This document shows, one piece after another, positions 62,244 through 64,000 of a DNA stretch of 64,000 nt. Made by a program: the position numbers and the translations under genes. The stretch comes from Novosphingobium sp. JCM 18896 (GTDB taxonomy: Bacteria; Pseudomonadota; Alphaproteobacteria; Sphingomonadales; Sphingomonadaceae). The DNA is taken from contig NZ_JAPCZF010000004.1 in assembly GCF_025938095.1 (NCBI RefSeq), positions 248,001 through 312,000 of the forward strand, in the 5' to 3' direction. Under the pieces are notes generated by a model that searched no databases, had not been told where the DNA came from, and saw only the letters and a list, made by a program, of their open reading frames with translations. How positions within the stretch are numbered: the stretch's first letter is position 1; every line of letters begins with the position of its first letter.

Positions 62244-63965
62244 CTAGGGATTAGCACCGACTTTCTGGCGTTCGGAAGCGGTCGCTCGAATGTCCTTCCA
62301 GCCGCGGACGTTGCGACTGGTTTCGGTACGGAACGCTTCTAGCTGCGCTTCCAGCCTCGTCCGCTCGTCGGGGTGCCGTGCGGACACGTCGTGCGCCTCG
62401 TTGTCGTCCGCCAGCGAATAGAGCGCGGGACGTGCGGCCCCGCCGCGGGGAGGTGAGATCAGGGTTCTGTCGACTACGGGGTCCCGGAACTTGAACGCGC
62501 GGTCGCGGACGGCCTCGTACTGGCCGCTCCAGGTCGAAACATAGAACAGGTTATCGTGGAGCGATTGGCCGCCGCTCAGGATAGGGGCCATGTCGGCGCC
62601 GTCGATGACGCGGTCCTGGGGTAAACCTATTCCGAGGTTGGACAGGAGGGTTGGCAGGATGTCGATGTTCATCGCCATCTCGTCGCTCGTCGTGCCGGGA
62701 GTGGTTCGGCCCGGCCAGATCACGATCGCGGGAACGCGCATGCCGCCCTCGAAGGTCTCGGTCTTGCGGCCACGCAGGGGGCCGACGCTGCCATCGAAGT
62801 CGCCGCCATTGTCGCTGGTGACGATCACGATCGTATTCTCGTCCAAGCCATGTTCGTGCAGCTTCGCCATGATCCGACCGACCTGATGGTCGAGATCCTC
62901 GACCACGTCGCCGTAGGTGCCGCCGGCCGAGACGTCCTTGTGTCGCGGATTGGCGACGTGCGGCCAGTGCGGCGCGCTGAACGGCACATAGGCGAAGAAC
63001 GGTCGCGCGGCGTTGCGATCGAGGAAGCCGATGGCCTCGTCGGCGATCCGTTCGTTGATCGTCGCCTGGTCCATCTGCGCCGCCGGGGTGACGATCTCGT
63101 CCCCGCGCCAGACGTTGGTCGGGTTCATGTCGTTGCTGTAGAGCAGGCCGAAATAGTCCTGGAAGCCGAAGTCGGTCGGCCGGTGGCCGGGAATGTCGCC
63201 GAGGTGCCACTTGCCGAAGGCGCCGGTGCGATAACCGGCGCGTTGGAGCACTTCGGGGAGCAGGATCTCGTCGCGTGGCAGCGCGTTCGCCCAGCCGCGG
63301 CTCGCGCGCAGCGCTGCCGTGGGCGTGCCGGTGGGCATGTAGACGTGGTTCGCGGCGTGGGCACGCGTCGGGTAGCGGCCGGTGAGGAGCGCGGCGCGCG
63401 ACGGCGTGCAGACGGGCGAGCTCGAATAGAACTGGTTGAACTTGAGCCCGCGCGCCGCGATGGCATCGACGTTCGGCGTCTTGATCAGGCGATTGCCGTA
63501 GCTCGACAGGTCGCCCGCACCGAGATCGTCGAACAGGATCAGCAGGATGTTCGGTTGCTTGCCCCGCAACGGCTTCACGCCGTCGAGGTAGGCGGCCTTG
63601 TGCGCCAGATGTTCGGGCGCAGGTTCCACGTTGAGCGCGGCGGCGCGGCGGATGAGGTCGTTCGGCCGTAGCTGCAGGGCACTCGTGGCGCTGCCTCGGG
63701 ACGGAACTTCGATCGTCCGCGTTTCGCTGGCGAGCCCCGCGCTCGTCACGGTGATACGGATGGGGCCCGCGGGAAGCTGCACGATGCGGAAGCTGCCGTC
63801 CGCCCGCGAAATGTCGCCACGCTGGAGATCGTCTACCAGCACCCGCGCGCCGGCCAGCGGCTTGCCGTCGGGGCCGGTGAGGCGTCCTTCGATTTCGCCG
63901 GCATGAGCCGCACCGGGCAGTGCGATCGCCGCGGTGCCGAGAAGCAGGGGGCCAAGAGCGCGCAT
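62244..63965 (-). CDS. Secreted arylsulfatase with N-terminal regulatory-like domain
   Basis: The 573-residue protein has a signal peptide (MRALGPLLLGTAAIALPGAA) and a short carboxypeptidase-regulatory-like beta domain at about residues 23-110 (GRLTGPDGKPLAGARVLVDD). The alkaline-phosphatase-fold sulfatase domain carries the formylglycine signature CTPSRAALLTGR at about residue 190, and metal ligands in LFDDLGAGD, SDNGGDFDG and GKWHLGDIPGH. It needs a formylglycine-generating enzyme, not present here. It hydrolyses sulfate esters in the periplasm. It lies 0.3 kb before the riboswitch and is probably a separate transcript. Confidence 0.92.
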   Translation of the reverse strand: MRALGPLLLGTAAIALPGAAHAGEIEGRLTGPDGKPLAGARVLVDDLQRGDISRADGSFRIVQLPAGPIRITVTSAGLASETRTIEVPSRGSATSALQLRPNDLIRRAAALNVEPAPEHLAHKAAYLDGVKPLRGKQPNILLILFDDLGAGDLSSYGNRLIKTPNVDAIAARGLKFNQFYSSSPVCTPSRAALLTGRYPTRAHAANHVYMPTGTPTAALRASRGWANALPRDEILLPEVLQRAGYRTGAFGKWHLGDIPGHRPTDFGFQDYFGLLYSNDMNPTNVWRGDEIVTPAAQMDQATINERIADEAIGFLDRNAARPFFAYVPFSAPHWPHVANPRHKDVSAGGTYGDVVEDLDHQVGRIMAKLHEHGLDENTIVIVTSDNGGDFDGSVGPLRGRKTETFEGGMRVPAIVIWPGRTTPGTTSDEMAMNIDILPTLLSNLGIGLPQDRVIDGADMAPILSGGQSLHDNLFYVSTWSGQYEAVRDRAFKFRDPVVDRTLISPPRGGAARPALYSLADDNEAHDVSARHPDERTRLEAQLEAFRTETSRNVRGWKDIRATASERQKVGANP

Positions 63966-64000
63966 GGGGGAACTCCATCGTGAGCGCGGCGCCAAAGGGC

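Overview
The window is high-GC chromosomal DNA of an alphaproteobacterium, most likely a sphingomonad. Support comes from a GcrA cell-cycle regulator, a DUF1476 F1-ATPase-inhibitor-like gene, a CrtZ-type carotenoid hydroxylase, a TonB-dependent receptor, and several families of intergenic palindromic repeats of the kind common in this group. Most of it is ordinary, densely packed chromosome with many 1- or 4-base stop/start overlaps. No rRNA, CRISPR array or intact mobile element was seen. Species-level identity cannot be read from the sequence.

Left part (1-13.7 kb). A minus-strand grxD-bolA-DUF1476 group is followed by the leucine genes leuC and leuD, which are separated by a deoxyinosine-type DNA glycosylase and a 55-residue membrane protein. 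Next come crtZ, an SDR/AraC-regulator pair, a SEC-C protein, a DapB-like dehydrogenase, a DUF454 protein and sufE. A phage-shock locus follows: pspA, pspC and pspB read leftward from a textbook sigma-54 promoter, with pspF divergent. Two to three small uncharacterised reading frames lie between that promoter and pspA.

Translation block (13.8-27.5 kb). rimP-nusA-ylxR-infB ... rbfA ... truB-rpsO-pnp keep the classical order, but accessory genes are inserted on both sides of rbfA. After infB come a tiny membrane peptide flanked by strong RNA hairpins, a hypothetical membrane protein and a DUF1697 protein. After rbfA come a vapBC toxin-antitoxin pair, tdk, a site-2-protease homologue and a DUF2239 gene with a repeated operator-like motif.

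Middle (27.5-39 kb). A TonB-like protein, a 698-residue secreted protein and a DUF3142 lipoprotein are followed by two GGDEF proteins, DUF1993, a deazaflavin-type nitroreductase homologue, gcrA, an ABC-2 permease and hspQ. A tRNA-Ser(CGA) is followed immediately by a three-times frameshifted tyrosine integrase remnant and a broken thioredoxin-like gene. This looks like an old integration scar.

Right part (39-64 kb). A run of secreted or periplasmic hydrolases (EHN epoxide hydrolase, several alpha/beta hydrolases, isochorismatase, cupin), an Ohr peroxidase, an SDR and a cytochrome P460 is interleaved with two regulatory units. These are a 917-residue winged-helix/ATPase regulator and a two-component system whose kinase has a beta-propeller sensor. 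A relatively AT-rich gene encoding a MORN-tailed secreted protein stands out at 48.2-50.4 kb. The window ends with a TPP-riboswitch-led operon (TonB receptor, APH-fold kinase, PnuC/PnuT-type permease) read as a thiamine-scavenging system, and a CxPSR sulfatase.
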